A stretch of DNA of 64,000 nucleotides from contig CAJTFN010000021.1 in assembly GCA_910575815.1 (NCBI GenBank), forward strand, positions 1 through 64,000, read 5' to 3'. The notes beneath the pieces are model-generated. The model saw only the letters and a program-made list of their open reading frames with translations. It did no database searches and was not told where the DNA came from. Positions 45,603 through 53,999 of this stretch are shown here, in pieces. Within the stretch, counting starts at the first letter, position 1; each line of letters begins with the position of its first letter. The DNA is from Oscillospiraceae bacterium. GTDB lineage: Bacteria > Bacillota > Clostridia > Oscillospirales > Oscillospiraceae. The position numbers and the translations under genes were made by a program.

Positions 45603-46681
45603 CGATTCGGGGGAAGACCCTGACGCTGCCCATTGTCCAGGGCGGCATGGGCATTGGCGTCAGCTTGGAGCGGCTGGCGGGAGCTGTGGCCGCCAACGGC
45701 GGCATGGGAACGCTGTCCGCCGCGTTCTGCGGCTTCCGGGAGGCGGATTTCCAGGAGAATCCCCGGGAGGCGAACCTCCGGGCCCTGACCCGACAGGTGG
45801 GAAAGGCAAAGGAGCTTGCCAAGGGCGCGGGGATGGTGGCGGCGAACGTCATGGTGGCCGCCGCCCAGTATGCCGACAGCGTCCGGACGGCCCTCCGGGC
45901 GGGGGTGGACGCCGTGGTCTGCGGCGCGGGACTGCCCAAGGACCTGCCGGCTTTGGCGGCGGAGGTTCCGGAGAGTCCGGCGGCGCTGGCCCCGGTGGTC
46001 AGCGGGAACCGCTCCGCCGCCCTGATTTGCAAGCTCTGGGACCGGCGCTATGGCCGGATTCCCGACTTCGTGGTTCTGGAGGGGCCTCTGGCCGGGGGAC
46101 ACTTGGGATTTTCCCCCGAGGAGGCCCGGGAGGCCCAGGCGGGACGGCCCCAGCCCCTGTCCGTTTTGCTGCGGGAAGTGCTGGAGACGCTGGCCCCCTT
46201 TAAAGAGAAGTACGGACGGGATATCCCGGTCTTTGTGGCCGGCGGCGTGAGAGACGGGGCGGAGATGCGCCGCTACATGGACCAGGGCGCGGCGGGAGCA
46301 CAGTTTGCCACCCGCTTCATTGCCACGGAGGAGTGCGACGCCAGTCCCGCCTATAAACAGAGGCTTCTGGACGCGGAGGCTGGGGACGTTACCATTGTCC
46401 AAAGCCCCGTGGGGATGCCGGGCCGGGCTTTGCGCAGTCCGCTGATCCAGCGGGTGGAGGCGGGGAGCCAGCCGGGAATTTCCCACTGCAACCGCTGCTT
46501 GGCGGCCTGTGACTGCAAAACCGCTCCCTATTGCATCTCCAAGGCGCTGATCGCCGCCGTGGAGGGGGACTGGGAGAACGGCCTCTTCTTCTGCGGGGCC
46601 AACGCCGGGGAGGTGAACCGCCTCTCCACCGTGAAGGAGCAGATGGACCAGATCATGAACGAATGGAGGGCCGTGCCATGA
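45593..46681 (+). CDS. Second FabK/nitronate monooxygenase-like flavoprotein
   Basis: 362 aa, the same barrel family (LPIVQGGMGIGVSLERLAGAVAANGG, FVAGGVRDGAEM) but with an extra Cys-rich C-terminal part (CNRCLAACDCKTAPYCISKAL, near 302-322) that may bind a metal or cluster. Ten-base overlap with fabK and four-base overlap with fabD, so it is built into the operon. It may be a nitronate monooxygenase or a second enoyl reductase with other chain or double-bond preference. Confidence 0.8.
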   Translation: MAVTIRGKTLTLPIVQGGMGIGVSLERLAGAVAANGGMGTLSAAFCGFREADFQENPREANLRALTRQVGKAKELAKGAGMVAANVMVAAAQYADSVRTALRAGVDAVVCGAGLPKDLPALAAEVPESPAALAPVVSGNRSAALICKLWDRRYGRIPDFVVLEGPLAGGHLGFSPEEAREAQAGRPQPLSVLLREVLETLAPFKEKYGRDIPVFVAGGVRDGAEMRRYMDQGAAGAQFATRFIATEECDASPAYKQRLLDAEAGDVTIVQSPVGMPGRALRSPLIQRVEAGSQPGISHCNRCLAACDCKTAPYCISKALIAAVEGDWENGLFFCGANAGEVNRLSTVKEQMDQIMNEWRAVP

Positions 46682-47622
46682 AGCTCGGTTTTTTATACGC
46701 CGGTCAGGGCAGCCAGCACCCCGGCATGGGGGCGGACCTGTACGAGGCGTATCCCGCTTTCCGGGCGGTGTTTGACGCCGCCCAGGAGGAAGTGGACTTT
46801 GATTTAAAGCGGACTTGCTTTGAGGACCCGGAGGGCGTTCTGAACCAGACCCGCTACACCCAGCCCTGCATGGTGGCCTTTGCCGCCGGGCTGACGGCGG
46901 TGCTACGGGAAAAGGGCATCCTCCCCTCCGCGGCGGCGGGCCTCTCTCTGGGGGAGTATTCCGCTCTTCACGCGGCAGGGGTCTTTGACGCCCGGACGGC
47001 GGTCCGGCTGGTGGCCTTCCGGGGGAGAGCCATGGAGGAGGCCGCCCAGGGCCACGAGAGCGCCATGGTGGCGGTGCTGGGTTTGGACCGGGAGCCCTTG
47101 CGGGCCGCCTGTGAGACGGCGGCGGACCTTGGAACCGTGGTCATTGCCAATTACAACTGCCCAGGGCAGCTGGTCCTGGGGGGAGACAAGGCGGCGGTGG
47201 AGAAGGCCGCCGCCCTGGCGAAGGAGAAGGGCGCGAGGCGCTGCCTGCCCCTGAAGGTCAGCGGACCCTTCCACACGCCGCTGATGGCTCCCGCCGGAAA
47301 TGCCCTGCGGAGCTATTTTGAGACGGTATCCTTTGGGGAGCCTCAGATTCCTGTGCTGTTCAACTGCCTGGGAGACGTCCCTGCCGAACCGAAGGCCGAC
47401 ATCCCGGGACTGCTGGTCCGTCAGGTGATGAGCAGCGTGTATATGGAGCAGAGCATTCGCAATATGAGCGCGCACGCAGAGGCCCTGGTGGAGATTGGGC
47501 CTGGAAAGGCCCTCAGCGGCTTTGTGAAAAAGACGGTGGACACCCCCATTTGCGCCGTGGAGACCGTGGCGGAGGTGGAAGGCCTGGCGGAGGCCCTGTG
47601 CAAGGCAGTAAAAGGAGAGTGA
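46678..47622 (+). CDS. fabD: Malonyl-CoA:ACP transacylase
   Basis: 314 aa. GQGSQ near residue 9 and the nucleophile Ser90 in GLSLGEYS (His of the usual GHSLGE replaced by Leu); catalytic His in GPFHTPLM. ATG overlaps the preceding stop (ATGA). Loads malonyl groups onto AcpP. Confidence 0.94.
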   Translation: MKLGFLYAGQGSQHPGMGADLYEAYPAFRAVFDAAQEEVDFDLKRTCFEDPEGVLNQTRYTQPCMVAFAAGLTAVLREKGILPSAAAGLSLGEYSALHAAGVFDARTAVRLVAFRGRAMEEAAQGHESAMVAVLGLDREPLRAACETAADLGTVVIANYNCPGQLVLGGDKAAVEKAAALAKEKGARRCLPLKVSGPFHTPLMAPAGNALRSYFETVSFGEPQIPVLFNCLGDVPAEPKADIPGLLVRQVMSSVYMEQSIRNMSAHAEALVEIGPGKALSGFVKKTVDTPICAVETVAEVEGLAEALCKAVKGE

Positions 47623-47627
47623 AGGAA

Positions 47628-48371
47628 ATGAACTTTACAGATAAAACCGCCCTGGTCACCGGCGGCAGCCGGGGCATCGGCCGGGCGGTTTGCCTGGAGC
47701 TGGCGAAGGGAGGAGCCAATGTGGTCCTCTGCTACGCCGGAAACGAGGCGGCGGCCCAGGAGACCGTCTGGTCCGTGGAGGCTCTGGGAGCCAAGGCCCT
47801 GGCCGTTCAGTGCGATGTGTCCGACGCCGCCCGGGTGGACGCCCTGGTGAAGGCCGCTGTGGAGCGCTTTGGCCGGATTGACATCCTGGTGAACAACGCC
47901 GGGATCACCCGGGACAACCTTCTCATGCGCATGAGCGAGGCGGATTTCGATGCGGTGGTCGCCGCGAATCTGAAAGGCGCGTTCCTCTGCATGAAGACGG
48001 TTTCGAAGCTGATGCTGAAGCAGCGTTATGGCCGCATCGTGAATCTGAGCAGCGTGGTGGGCCTCCGGGGCAACGCCGGACAGGTGAACTACGCGGCCAG
48101 CAAGGCGGGGGTTATCGGCATGACAAAATCCCTGGCCAGGGAGCTGGCATCCCGCGGCGTTACGGTGAACGCCGTGGCGCCGGGCTTCATTGAGACGGAT
48201 ATGACCGCCGCTTTATCCGACGCCGCCCGTTCCGCCGCCACCGGGGAAATTCCCGCGGGCCGCCTGGGGGCGCCGGAGGACGTGGCCAAGGCCATTGTGT
48301 TCCTGGCAAGCGACGACGCCGCCTATATCACCGGACAGGTTTTGGCGGTGGACGGCGGCATGGCGATGTGA
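47628..48371 (+). CDS. fabG: 3-oxoacyl-ACP reductase
   Basis: 247 aa short-chain dehydrogenase. TGGSRGIG binds NADPH; NNAG at 89-92; catalytic Ser142, Tyr155, Lys159. GAAGGAA precedes the ATG, five bases after fabD. Confidence 0.95.
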   Translation: MNFTDKTALVTGGSRGIGRAVCLELAKGGANVVLCYAGNEAAAQETVWSVEALGAKALAVQCDVSDAARVDALVKAAVERFGRIDILVNNAGITRDNLLMRMSEADFDAVVAANLKGAFLCMKTVSKLMLKQRYGRIVNLSSVVGLRGNAGQVNYAASKAGVIGMTKSLARELASRGVTVNAVAPGFIETDMTAALSDAARSAATGEIPAGRLGAPEDVAKAIVFLASDDAAYITGQVLAVDGGMAM

Positions 48372-48502
48372 GACGAGACAGGGGACAGGAGATATCCCTG
48401 GAAGTTTTGCGTGTTGGAGTGGAGACAGAACGAGAATGGAACGCTTCCGGGCGGGAATCCCTCCCATCTCCTCACTCCTATTTGTTCAAAGGAGGTTTTA
48501 CT

Positions 48503-49744
48503 ATGGAACGACGCAGAGTCGTGATTACCGGGCTGGGGGCCGTTACGCCTTTGGGGCTCACTGCTCGGGAGAGCTGGCGGGGCGTGCGGGAGGGTGTTTG
48601 CGGCATTGGACCCATTCGCCGCTATGATCCCGCCGGAATGAAGGTACAGCTGGCCGCCGAGGTGAAGGGCTTTGAGCCCGACGCCCTGTTTGGCAAGCCG
48701 GAGGCCAAGCGGATGGGGCGGTTTACCCAGTTTGCCCTGGCCGCCGCCCGGGAGGCGCTGGCGGACGGAGTGTTTCAGGTGGAAGAGGCCGAGGCGAAGC
48801 GTTGCGGTGTGATGGTTTCCAGCGGCATTGGCGGCATCGATATCACCGAGGAGGAGCATGACCGGGGCTTGGCCCGGGGCTGGGACCGGGTGTCGCCGTT
48901 CTTCATTCCCACCGGCATCTGCAACATGGCCGCCGGACGGGTGGCCATCGACGCGGGCTTCTGGGGACTGTGCTCCTGTCCTGTGGCGGCTTGCGCCGGC
49001 GGAGCCAACGCCGTGGGGGACGCCTTCCACTATATCCGGGACGGCTACGCGGAGGTGATGCTTTGCGGCGGCGCGGAGGCGGCGTTGACCCCTCTGGCTG
49101 TGGGAGGGTTCACTTCCATGAAGGCCCTGTCTCAGAGCCAGGATTCCAACCGGGCCTCCATTCCCTTTGACGGGGAGCGCAGCGGCTTTGTCATGGGCGA
49201 GGGCGCCGGGATTTTGCTTCTGGAGGAGCTGGGACATGCCCAGGCCCGGGGAGCGAAGATTTACGCGGAGATCACCGGCTATGGGGCCACCTGCGACGCT
49301 TACCACATGACCGCGCCCAGGCCCGACGGCAGCGGCGGTGCGGAGGCGATGGCCCTGGCCCTGGCCGACGGGGGAGCGAAGCCCGAGGACGTGGATTATA
49401 TCAACGCCCACGGCACCTCTACCCACCTGAACGATGCTGGAGAGACCGCCGCCGTGAAGACGGTCTTTGGGGACCACGCCTACCGGCTGGCCATGAGTTC
49501 GACCAAGTCCATGACGGGGCACATGCTGGGGGCGGCGGGAGCCGTGGAGGCTATTTTCTGTGCCATGTCCCTCAAGGAAGGCTTTATTCCCGCCACCATC
49601 AACTACCAGACTCCGGACCCGGACTGCGACCTGGACGTTGTGCCGAACCAGGGCCGGGAGGCGGCCCTGGGCTGCGTGCTCTCCAACTCCCTGGGCTTTG
49701 GCGGGCACAATGCCAGCCTGCTCTTCCGGAAGTGGGAGGGCTGA
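48503..49744 (+). CDS. fabF: Beta-ketoacyl-ACP synthase II
   Basis: 413 aa thiolase fold with nucleophile Cys164 (AACAGG), His303 (NAHGTSTHLND) and His340 (TGHMLGAAG). Elongates acyl-ACP. AAGGAGG lies just before the ATG. The 131-base gap after fabG contains no gene but shares short words with the fabK leader. Confidence 0.95.
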   Translation: MERRRVVITGLGAVTPLGLTARESWRGVREGVCGIGPIRRYDPAGMKVQLAAEVKGFEPDALFGKPEAKRMGRFTQFALAAAREALADGVFQVEEAEAKRCGVMVSSGIGGIDITEEEHDRGLARGWDRVSPFFIPTGICNMAAGRVAIDAGFWGLCSCPVAACAGGANAVGDAFHYIRDGYAEVMLCGGAEAALTPLAVGGFTSMKALSQSQDSNRASIPFDGERSGFVMGEGAGILLLEELGHAQARGAKIYAEITGYGATCDAYHMTAPRPDGSGGAEAMALALADGGAKPEDVDYINAHGTSTHLNDAGETAAVKTVFGDHAYRLAMSSTKSMTGHMLGAAGAVEAIFCAMSLKEGFIPATINYQTPDPDCDLDVVPNQGREAALGCVLSNSLGFGGHNASLLFRKWEG

Positions 49745-49746
49745 GT

Positions 49747-50178
49747 ATGGGAATGCAGTACAATTCCAACGAGATCGCAGAGATTCTGCCCCACCGTTAC
49801 CCCTTCGCCCTGGTGGACAAGATTGTGGATGGAGAGCCGGGCCAGTGGGCCAAGGGAATCAAGTGCGTCACCGTCAACGAGCCCTTCTTCCAGGGGCACT
49901 TTCCTCAAAAGCACGTGATGCCCGGAGTGCTGCTCATCGAAGCTCTGGCCCAGGTGGGCGGCGTGGCGGTGCTGGCCCTGCCGGAGAACCAGGGAAAGCT
50001 GGCCTTTCTGGGCCGGGTGAAGGACGCCCGGTTTAAGCGGCAGGTGGTTCCCGGAGACGTGGTGGAGCTGGAGTGCCGGCTGACCCGCCAGAAGGGCCCG
50101 GTGGGCGTTGGCGAGTGCGTGGCGAAGGTGGACGGCCAGGTGGCCGTCACGGCGGAGCTGACCTTTGCGATTGGATAA
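49747..50178 (+). CDS. fabZ: 3-hydroxyacyl-ACP dehydratase
   Basis: 143 aa hot-dog fold: HRYPFALVD, then the active-site segment FQGHFPQKHVMPGVLLIEALAQ with catalytic His and Glu. GGGAGG precedes the ATG, two bases after fabF. Confidence 0.95.
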   Translation: MGMQYNSNEIAEILPHRYPFALVDKIVDGEPGQWAKGIKCVTVNEPFFQGHFPQKHVMPGVLLIEALAQVGGVAVLALPENQGKLAFLGRVKDARFKRQVVPGDVVELECRLTRQKGPVGVGECVAKVDGQVAVTAELTFAIG

Positions 50179-50198
50179 AAATGTGGCCGCAGTTCCGG

Positions 50199-50227
50199 TT
50201 GCCTTTTTCGACCGATTTCGATATAAT
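50199..50227 (+). promoter_or_regulatory. Promoter for MarR gene
   Basis: TTGCCT (50199-50204), 17-bp spacer, TATAAT (50222-50227), directly behind fabZ. It gives the regulator gene its own start in addition to read-through. Confidence 0.65.
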
Positions 50228-50263
50228 AGCAGTGGTAGAGACTCGGCGGAAGGAGGAAGGACC

Positions 50264-50719
50264 ATGCTGGAACAGGCCTTCAACAGTGTTTATTCCAAAT
50301 TCAAGCTGCATTTTTATCAGGAGATTTTCCGGCGTTTTCAGGACCGGGAGGCCAGCCTGACCACCGTGGAGACCTTTTGCATGGAGTCCATCCAGGCCCT
50401 GGGCCGTCCCACGGTCAACGAGTTCGCGCATTTTATGCGCATCTCCCCGCCCAACGCGGCGTATAAGGTCAACAGCCTGATGAGAAAGGGCTATATAGAA
50501 AAGGTGCAGTCGGCCAGCGACCGGCGGGAGTACCATCTGGTGCCAACGCAGAAGTATGTCGATTATTACAACGTCTCCAGTAACTATATTGAAACCGTGA
50601 TGAACCGGGTCGCCGCCCGCTTCACTCCGGAGGAGTGTGCCCGGCTGGAGGAGATCCTCCGGATTGTCAGCCGGGAGCTGATGCCGGAGGTGGGCTTGCC
50701 CCCGGAGGCGGAGGAGTAA
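50264..50719 (+). CDS. MarR-family regulator, FabT-like by position
   Basis: 151 aa winged helix (TVNEFAHFMRISPPNAAYKVNSLMRKGYIEKVQSASDRREYHL) between two dimerisation helices. GGAAGGAGGAAGG precedes the ATG. In streptococci a MarR protein (FabT) at one end of the fab cluster represses it in response to acyl-ACP. Here it stands at the 3' end; the target is probably the 13-bp inverted repeat before acpP. Not proven. Confidence 0.8.
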   Translation: MLEQAFNSVYSKFKLHFYQEIFRRFQDREASLTTVETFCMESIQALGRPTVNEFAHFMRISPPNAAYKVNSLMRKGYIEKVQSASDRREYHLVPTQKYVDYYNVSSNYIETVMNRVAARFTPEECARLEEILRIVSRELMPEVGLPPEAEE

Positions 50720-50770
50720 GCCCAAAGGGAGCTGTATTGGAAGACGGCTGGCCCAGGCGTGTTCACGTAA

Positions 50771-50813
50771 AAAAATCCGGCGGCAGGAAACAGGTCCCTG
50801 CCGCCGGATTTTT
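50771..50813. terminator. Bidirectional terminator
   Basis: AAAAATCCGGCGGCAGG (50771-50787) pairs with CCTGCCGCCGGATTTTT (50797-50813). With A-run on one side and T-run on the other it can end both the fab transcript and the small minus-strand gene. Confidence 0.9.
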
Positions 50814-50826
50814 CACAAAGAGGAGC

Positions 50827-50916
50827 TTACTTGCGGTTCTCCTTCTGATTGCGCTGCTCCTTCTGGTTGTTCTGCTGGTTCTGCTCGCGCTCGTTCTGGT
50901 TGTTACGGTTCTCCAT
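50827..50916 (-). CDS. 29-aa Asn/Gln/Glu-rich peptide
   Basis: Begins MENRNNQNEREQNQQ and ends NQKENRK; wholly hydrophilic with no hydrophobic core. AAGGAGGT seven bases before the ATG and a strong terminator 14 bases behind the stop make it a convincing small gene. Probably disordered; function unknown, though spore-forming Clostridia have comparable small basic peptides. Confidence 0.6.
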   Translation of the reverse strand: MENRNNQNEREQNQQNNQKEQRNQKENRK

Positions 50917-51002
50917 GAGGATACCTCCTTTCCACTCTCGTGAGTACAGGGGTATTTTTGCCGGACGGGAAGAAAAATATTCAAAAAAACGAAAAATCTT
51001 TG

Positions 51003-51031
51003 TTGACAACCGGGCGGGGGACTGGTATACT
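51003..51031 (+). promoter_or_regulatory. infC operon promoter
   Basis: TTGACA (51003-51008), 17-bp spacer, TATACT (51026-51031). Confidence 0.85.
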
Positions 51032-51037
51032 AAATGA

Positions 51038-51189
51038 GCAAAACAAAGAGGGCTGATTGCATCCGCCTCACCTCCAGCGTATCGCGAAGAGGTTTACACT
51101 TGTTCACTTCGGACTGCCGTTCAGGGCGGTTTGTCGTTGCGCGGATGCCGGTGGTATCCGCGTTTTGTTAGTTTTAGGATGGAGGTGCT
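51038..51189 (+). ncRNA. L20-type leader with attenuator
   Basis: A leader of about 150 nt. CGCGGAT (51140-51146) pairs with ATCCGCG (51156-51162), followed by TTTTGTTAGTTTT: an intrinsic terminator just before the infC ribosome site. GCATCCGC at 51059-51066 is complementary to GCGGATGC at 51141-51148, so an alternative antiterminator can form. This fits the Firmicutes L20 leader, where free L20 causes termination. Identification is by position and structure, not by a covariance model. Confidence 0.75.
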
Positions 51190-51195
51190 TTGACC

Positions 51196-51714
51196 ATTAG
51201 TAAGCAAGTGCATGAACTGAATGAGAATATCGGCGACAAGGAAATCCGTCTGATTGGCGCTGCGGGCGAACAGCTTGGCATTATGGCTCCAGCTCAGGCC
51301 CTGCGGATCGCCGAGGAACAGAATCTGGACTTGGTCAAGATTTCGCCCCAGGCCAAACCCCCGGTCTGCAAACTGATGAACTATGGGAAGTTCCGGTTTG
51401 AGCAGAGCAAGCGGGAAAAAGAGGCCAGAAAGAATCAGCATGTGGTGGAGATCAAGGAGATTCGGATGTCTCCGGGCATCGACATCGGGGACTTCAACAC
51501 GAAGCTCCGCAATGCCCAGAAGTTCATCGCCGACGGCAACCGGGTCAAGGTCTCCGTTCGTTTCCGCGGCCGTGAGATGGCGCACACCGACATTGGGCGG
51601 GATTTGCTGACCCGCTTCGCCGCGGAGTGTACCGAGGTTGCCAACCTGGACCGGCCCGCCAAGCTGGAGGGACGGATGATGTCCATTTTCCTCTCCCCCA
51701 AGGCCGGTAAATAA
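51196..51714 (+). CDS. infC: Translation initiation factor IF-3
   Basis: 172 aa, with N-terminal (NENIGDKEIRLIGAAGEQLGIM) and C-terminal (IKEIRMSPGIDIGDFNTKL) IF-3 domains. The start is taken as ATT at 51196: GGAGGTG (51181-51187) is eight bases upstream. The in-frame TTG at 51190 is only two bases from it. IF-3 genes are known for AUU starts that allow self-control. Prevents premature subunit joining and checks the start codon. Confidence 0.95.
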   Translation: MSKQVHELNENIGDKEIRLIGAAGEQLGIMAPAQALRIAEEQNLDLVKISPQAKPPVCKLMNYGKFRFEQSKREKEARKNQHVVEIKEIRMSPGIDIGDFNTKLRNAQKFIADGNRVKVSVRFRGREMAHTDIGRDLLTRFAAECTEVANLDRPAKLEGRMMSIFLSPKAGK

Positions 51715-51805
51715 TACGGCGCAAGGGTAAAGACAGCCCCCGGGCGGCAGGTCCGCCCGGTTTGGCCTCAAAAGATTTTCAACAACACGGAAGGAGTCAA
51801 TCGCT

Positions 51806-52003
51806 ATGCCGAAACTGAAGACCCACAGCGGCGCAAAGAAGAGATTCAACCTCACCAAGACCGGCAAGGTCAAGCGCGCCAAAGCCTACAAAAGTCATAT
51901 CCTGACCAAGAAGGACACCAAGCGGACCCGCCGCCTCCGCACCGGCGGCTATGCCGACGCCACCAACGTGGACGCGATCCGCAAGATGATTCCCTATAAG
52001 TAA
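51806..52003 (+). CDS. rpmI: Ribosomal protein L35
   Basis: 65 aa, very basic, beginning [23 protein letters not shown]. Normal length. Between infC and rplT, as is standard. Confidence 0.97.
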   Translation: MPKLKTHSGAKKRFNLTKTGKVKRAKAYKSHILTKKDTKRTRRLRTGGYADATNVDAIRKMIPYK

Positions 52004-52026
52004 GTTCGAATAGGAGGCTTTTTACA

Positions 52027-52377
52027 ATGGCTAGAGTCAAGGGCGCGATGATGACGCGCAAGAGAAGAAATAAGATCATGAAGCTGGCGAAGGGCTATTG
52101 GGGCTCTAAGTCCAAGCACTTCCGGGTTGCCAATCAGGCGGTGATGAAGTCCCTGAGCTATGCGTACACCGGCCGCAAGCTGAAGAAGCGGGATTTCCGT
52201 TCCCTGTGGATTACCCGGATTTCCGCCGCCTGCAAGCTCAACGGTATGAATTATTCCACCTTCATGCACGGGCTGAAGACCGCGGGCATTGACATCAACC
52301 GCAAGATGCTGGCGGAGCTGGCTGTCAGCGACGCCGCTGCGTTTACCCAGCTCACCGAGATCGCCAAGAAGGCGTGA
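52027..52377 (+). CDS. rplT: Ribosomal protein L20
   Basis: 116 aa with [29 protein letters not shown] and the C-terminal domain that also binds the leader mRNA. Needed for early 50S assembly and, by family knowledge, represses the infC operon through the leader upstream. Confidence 0.97.
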   Translation: MARVKGAMMTRKRRNKIMKLAKGYWGSKSKHFRVANQAVMKSLSYAYTGRKLKKRDFRSLWITRISAACKLNGMNYSTFMHGLKTAGIDINRKMLAELAVSDAAAFTQLTEIAKKA

Positions 52378-52386
52378 TTATGAATG

Positions 52387-52422
52387 AAAAAGGACTTCGG
52401 ATGGATTCCGAAGTCCTTTTTT
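52387..52422 (+). terminator. Terminator of infC operon
   Basis: AAAAAGGACTTCGG (52387-52400), seven-base loop, CCGAAGTCCTTTTTT (52408-52422). Symmetric, so it may also end the minus-strand GntR gene. Confidence 0.9.
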
Positions 52423-52458
52423 GCGCGGCAAACGGGAAGCTGTGTTCTGCCGGGGAGC

Positions 52459-53124
52459 TCAGGAAGAAGCGTTCTCCGCCTCACCGCCGTAGCAGCGCAG
52501 GAGGTAAGGATTCAACCGGTGAAAATCCTTCACATGCTGACAGGTCAACCGGCGGATTTCCGGCAGATTGCCGCTTTGAATCGCAGCCACCAGGGGCTTA
52601 TGATGATGGATTTGCAGCAGGCTGTGGGCTACGTCCACGTACTTGGACACCTGAATCAGGTGGATTTGCTGATAGATCGCGTACTGCTGGGCAATCAGAC
52701 GGGAGTTGCCGGAGATATTGGCAATGGCCAGATGGAAATCCCGGTCCGTGCGGATACGCCCGTAGACGTCCCCCTGGCTGGAGGCCTCCTCGCAGATCTC
52801 GGCCAGACGCCCTAGCTGATCGAAATCGGAGGCGCTGCCGTAGTAAGCGGCCAGCTCTGCGGACAAAATGTCCTGGGCCAGACGGACGACGCCGATTTCC
52901 TGAATTTCCTCGTCGCTGAAGCAGGTGACGGCGGCTCCCCGGTTTTGGCCAATGGTCACCAGTCCCTCCGACTCCAGACGGCGCAGGGCGTCGTGAATGG
53001 GCGTCCGGCTGATGGATAGCTTCGCGGAAATCTGGAGCTCCGGAATTCGGGTCCCGGGCAAAAGCTCCATACGGAAGATCATATCCTTGATCTGCTGATA
53101 GGCGGCGGTGCTTTGTGAACTCAT
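52459..53124 (-). CDS. GntR-family regulator, FadR type
   Basis: 221 aa. N-terminal winged helix (AYQQIKDMIFRMELLPGTRI ... TPIHDALRRLESEGLV) and a C-terminal FCD domain of helices with Asp/His residues that usually bind a metal and an organic acid (RDFHLAIANISGN, HKPLVAAIQ). Start at 53124 follows GAGG. No metabolic gene stands next to it, so its target is unknown. Confidence 0.87.
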   Translation of the reverse strand: MSSQSTAAYQQIKDMIFRMELLPGTRIPELQISAKLSISRTPIHDALRRLESEGLVTIGQNRGAAVTCFSDEEIQEIGVVRLAQDILSAELAAYYGSASDFDQLGRLAEICEEASSQGDVYGRIRTDRDFHLAIANISGNSRLIAQQYAIYQQIHLIQVSKYVDVAHSLLQIHHHKPLVAAIQSGNLPEIRRLTCQHVKDFHRLNPYLLRCYGGEAENASS

Positions 53125-53298
53125 AGGCGTTTTCCTCTTTTCCGCTGGGGTGGCGTTCAAACTGGCGGGACGGGCGCCTCCGGTGGGTACTCCGATTGAA
53201 ATAATAGTATACAATACGGAAATAGTTTGGTCAATCCATTTTTTCTATGAGCAATGCGAATTTCCACGGAGGGGATGTTCTTTCGGCGGAAGGTCCGG

Positions 53299-53396
53299 GG
53301 GAGTGCCCTATTCAGAGATTTTATTTTGTAGGGGCCGGCCCCCTGGGCGGCCCCTACACGATGGTCCCCTTTTAAAATGCGCAATAGGGCACTCCC
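53299..53396. repeat. 98-bp MITE-like palindromic element
   Basis: Perfect 14-bp ends, GGGAGTGCCCTATT (53299-53312) and AATAGGGCACTCCC (53383-53396). Inside is a second stem, TGTAGGGGCCG (53327-53337) / CGGCCCCTACA (53348-53358). It lies between two regulator genes, 16 bp upstream of the marR -35. The remaining 53125-53298 holds no gene. Confidence 0.6.
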
Positions 53397-53411
53397 AGGT
53401 TCGCCGTGGAC

Positions 53412-53476
53412 TTGACAGTCCGATGGAAACGTGCTATACTCCATAAAGTTCTGAAAAGAACGGTTCTTAAAAGAAC
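53412..53476 (+). promoter_or_regulatory. Promoter and double operator of the MarR-MATE pair
   Basis: TTGACA (53412-53417), 17-bp spacer, TATACT (53435-53440). Two tandem palindromes, GTTCTGAAAAGAAC (53448-53461) and GTTCTTAAAAGAAC (53463-53476), follow with a 15-bp period in the transcript start region. Most likely bound by the MarR protein itself. Confidence 0.8.
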
Positions 53477-53493
53477 AAAGGAGGGGGGCCGCC

Positions 53494-53934
53494 ATGCTGA
53501 CCATTGCCCAACTGACCCGCTTGCCCCAGACCTTCCGGAAATACTATAACCGTCAATTTCTCCCCCTGTTGGAGCGGATGGACCTGTCCATGCGGGAGAT
53601 TCATGTGCTGCTGTTCTTGGCCAATCACCCGGATCAGAATACCGCCAGGGACGTGACCGAGCTCCGGGGATTGGCGAAGTCCCAGGTGTCCCAGGCGGTG
53701 GAGGTGCTGACGGGCCGGGGATTTCTCACCCGGAGGGCCGACGGAACGGACCGGCGGATTGTCCATCTGACCATTACGGCGGAGGGAATCCCCTTGGCCC
53801 GGGAGGCCCAGGAGATCCAGGCCGCCTGCGGGCGGCGGCTGCTGGCCGGGCTCAGTGAGGAGGAGCGGGCCGTCTTCCTGGATCTGCTGGAGCGCATTCT
53901 GCGGGAGACGGAGGAACTGACAGCAGAAGTCTGA
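53494..53934 (+). CDS. MarR-family regulator of MATE pump
   Basis: 146 aa winged helix (LRGLAKSQVSQAVEVLTGRGFLTRRADGTDRRIVHLTIT) framed by dimerisation helices. AAGGAGG precedes the ATG. The MATE gene follows after 65 bases, so repression of drug efflux relieved by ligand is the likely scheme. Confidence 0.88.
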   Translation: MLTIAQLTRLPQTFRKYYNRQFLPLLERMDLSMREIHVLLFLANHPDQNTARDVTELRGLAKSQVSQAVEVLTGRGFLTRRADGTDRRIVHLTITAEGIPLAREAQEIQAACGRRLLAGLSEEERAVFLDLLERILRETEELTAEV

Positions 53935-53999
53935 GGAAAAAATATGGCCGGCGGCGTGGAGTGCGCGTCTCGCGGCCCTGGATAAAGGAGCGTTTGCAA

